Shown: one piece after another, positions 62,496-64,000 of the stretch
How the letters are laid out: every line of letters starts with the position of its first letter
Position numbering within the stretch: position 1 is the stretch's first letter
Source of the DNA: JAKOWB01 sp038363005
GTDB taxonomy: Bacteria > Pseudomonadota > Alphaproteobacteria > Kiloniellales > JACOMY01
DNA length: 64,000 nt
NCBI GenBank assembly: GCA_038363005.1
Contig: JBBQBI010000003.1
Span: 1 to 64,000, forward strand
Direction of reading: 5' to 3'
Notes under the pieces: generated by a model
The model's input: only the letters and a program-made list of their open reading frames with translations
The model's database searches: none
What the model was told of the DNA's origin: nothing
Position numbers and translations under genes: made by a program

Positions 62496-64000
62496 ATGTC
62501 GAGCTCAAGGTGGCGTGCGCCGCGCGGTGGGCGACTGCTGTTGGCGTCAGTGTCGGTTCTGGCGCTCGCGGTCGCTGGCCATTGGGCTGGCGGCGGCCGG
62601 CAGGCCCTGGCGGCGGGCGACTGCGGACCACCGGTGCTGGACAGCGTCACCTGCCTTGTGCCGGCCATGGGCGAGGATTTCCAGGACGCCGACGGCATCA
62701 CCTATACGACGGCCGACCTGACGATCGTCATCGACGCCAGCGTGACGGCTGAGCACGTCTACAGCGGTGGCTTCAGCAGCTCCTACGGCAACCTGACGAT
62801 TACCAACCACGGCACCATCAACCAGACCGTGGTCAGCGACGGTGTTGCGCGCGCCGGCCTTTTCGCCGCCAGCGACAATGGCACGGTCGACATCTACAGC
62901 AGCGGCAACATCGACACCTCCAGCTTCTTAGTCTCCGGCATCTATGGCATCGGCGTCGGTCTGACGAGTGCCACGACGACAGACGGCACGACGATCACCA
63001 CGCAGAGCCTCTTCTCGGACGGAATCAATCTCTATTCGACAGCCGGCGATACATCGGTCATGTCGGGCTCCCTGATAACGACGCATGATGGTTACTCCTT
63101 CGGCATCCGGACGTTCGCTGACGGCGAGATCACCGTGACGACGTCCGTAGCCTCCAGCATCACGACATATGGCCAAGGCTCTACCGGCGTCTCTGCACAG
63201 AACGCCGATGCCATCACGATCACCAGCGGTGGCGCCATCACCACCGCTGGCCGTACCGCCACCGGCATCTTTGCGAAGAGCTACGCACCCGGCACGCTGC
63301 TGTCGATCACCAGCAACGCGCGGATCCAGACTGGCGGCTACGCTTCGTCGGGCATCGAGGCCGTCACCTATCGGTTGGGCGACGGTGGCTCGGCCAACAT
63401 CGAGGTGACGACGACGGCCGACATCGAGGTGCGCGAAGGTCTGGGCGACGGCATCCATGCCTATGCCGAACTGGGCACGGTGACGATCACCGCGGCCAGC
63501 GGCACCAAGATCTCGACCAACAGCGTCGACAGCTATGGCGCGGATGCCGGCGATGCCATCAGCGCCTACGGTCGCAGCGGTGTCACCATTTTCAGTTACG
63601 GCGCGCTGCGGACCTATGGCGACCAGGGTCGCGGCATCCATGCCTATTCGCGCGATGGCCAGGTCCAGATCACGACCAAGGACTCCATAGCCACCACTGG
63701 CAATGACGCCATAGGTATCTTCGCGGACGGCCTGCAGCTGGTGACGATCACCAGCGACTCCAGCATCACCACCCAAGGCAGCAACGCGCACGGCATCTAC
63801 GCGCGCGGCGGTGCGACCGAGGGGGGCGGCGCGCCGGTGACGATCACGCAGGGCAGCAGCATCATGACTTCGGGGGTCGGGGCCAATGGCATCGATGCCG
63901 CAACGGACTTCTTCGGCCTGCTGAGCATCACCACGCTGGCCGCCGGGGACATCACACTGGATCAGAGCGGCGCCACCGGCATCCTGGGCCGCTCCCTCTA
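62496..64000 (+). CDS. Autotransporter-type repeat protein, N-terminal part (cut by window end)
   Basis: An open frame from ATG 62496 runs to the last base without a stop, over 501 codons. A signal peptide-like start (RLLLASVSVLALAVAG) with a long basic N-region precedes a passenger of repeats about 30-40 residues long. Each contains a pattern such as GIFAKSYAPG or GIHAYSRDG followed by VTITSDSSITTQG. This beta-helix pattern and the Thr/Ser/Gly/Ile composition are typical of type V secreted adhesins or AT proteins. The beta-barrel lies beyond the window, so the class is inferred. Confidence 0.8.
   Translation, partial: MSSSRWRAPRGGRLLLASVSVLALAVAGHWAGGGRQALAAGDCGPPVLDSVTCLVPAMGEDFQDADGITYTTADLTIVIDASVTAEHVYSGGFSSSYGNLTITNHGTINQTVVSDGVARAGLFAASDNGTVDIYSSGNIDTSSFLVSGIYGIGVGLTSATTTDGTTITTQSLFSDGINLYSTAGDTSVMSGSLITTHDGYSFGIRTFADGEITVTTSVASSITTYGQGSTGVSAQNADAITITSGGAITTAGRTATGIFAKSYAPGTLLSITSNARIQTGGYASSGIEAVTYRLGDGGSANIEVTTTADIEVREGLGDGIHAYAELGTVTITAASGTKISTNSVDSYGADAGDAISAYGRSGVTIFSYGALRTYGDQGRGIHAYSRDGQVQITTKDSIATTGNDAIGIFADGLQLVTITSDSSITTQGSNAHGIYARGGATEGGGAPVTITQGSSIMTSGVGANGIDAATDFFGLLSITTLAAGDITLDQSGATGILGRSL

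Noticed and set aside
62928..63791. Minus-strand open frame of 287 codons opposite the autotransporter gene
   Set aside because: The plus-strand frame has a signal peptide and periodic repeats; the minus frame is its reflection.

Overview
The window is a high-GC chromosomal segment of an alphaproteobacterium, most likely of the Rhodospirillales or a neighbouring order. The evidence is the S10-spc-alpha ribosomal super-operon ending secY-adk-rpsM-rpsK-rpoA-rplQ without rpsD in the alpha operon, an ATP12-type F1 chaperone gene, a crcB-rluC-HAD-ATP12 run and HWE/HisKA_2 signalling. No genus can be named from the sequence alone. No tRNA, rRNA, CRISPR array or insertion sequence was seen, and no gap longer than about 300 bases lacks a gene.

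Region 1 (1-14610): end of tuf, then rpsJ to adk as one tightly packed operon, then a strong sigma-70-like promoter (TTGACA-16-TATACT) driving rpsM-rpsK-rpoA-rplQ, closed by a perfect 9-bp rho-independent terminator. Region 2 (14730-24778): Do-type protease, rarA, an isochorismatase-fold protein with two substituted catalytic positions, crcB, rluC, HAD phosphatase, AsmA-like protein, ATP12 chaperone and pccB. Region 3 (24870-31827): a lipoprotein, an orphan membrane HisKA_2 kinase, a MacAB plus NodT-type outer-membrane efflux operon and a glycine-zipper lipoprotein, all lying between pccB and pccA. Region 4 (32069-41606): pccA, a possible HEPN-fold protein, an AbrB-family membrane protein, LysR/DUF1127 divergent pair, nadK, then a three- or four-gene unit of GNAT-C39 peptidase fusion, RimK-like ATP-grasp ligase, Asp-rich secreted protein and a small HMA protein.

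Region 5 (41607-43165) is a strikingly AT-rich islet carrying a secreted DUF1036-like protein and a membrane-anchored protein of unknown function. Region 6 (43163-51071) is devoted largely to molybdopterin and tungsten metabolism: moaA with a ModE-type operator, an NlpC/P60 hydrolase, an agmatinase-family enzyme, an HTH plus substrate-binding-domain regulator, the tungstate transporter tupBCA, and the divergent fdhD-mobA. Four TGCAAT repeats phased exactly 10 bp apart lie between tupB and fdhD. Region 7 (51068-55773): endonuclease/phosphatase, cardiolipin-synthase-like protein, a 25-residue membrane protein, LysR and MFS genes. Region 8 (55784-62288) is a minus-strand cluster of an Fe-S/Mo-or-W formate dehydrogenase, two Rieske oxygenases and a class V (serine-glyoxylate type) aminotransferase. 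The window ends inside a large beta-helical autotransporter-type passenger gene (62496 onward).

The most coherent biological story is that tungstate uptake, Moco/bis-MGD assembly and FDH sulfuration (tup, moaA, mobA, fdhD) serve the formate dehydrogenase at 59520-62288, which is clustered with Rieske oxygenases and a C1-type aminotransferase, suggesting oxidative demethylation of an N-methylated substrate with formate as a by-product. The least-described system is the GNAT-C39/RimK/secreted-protein unit.
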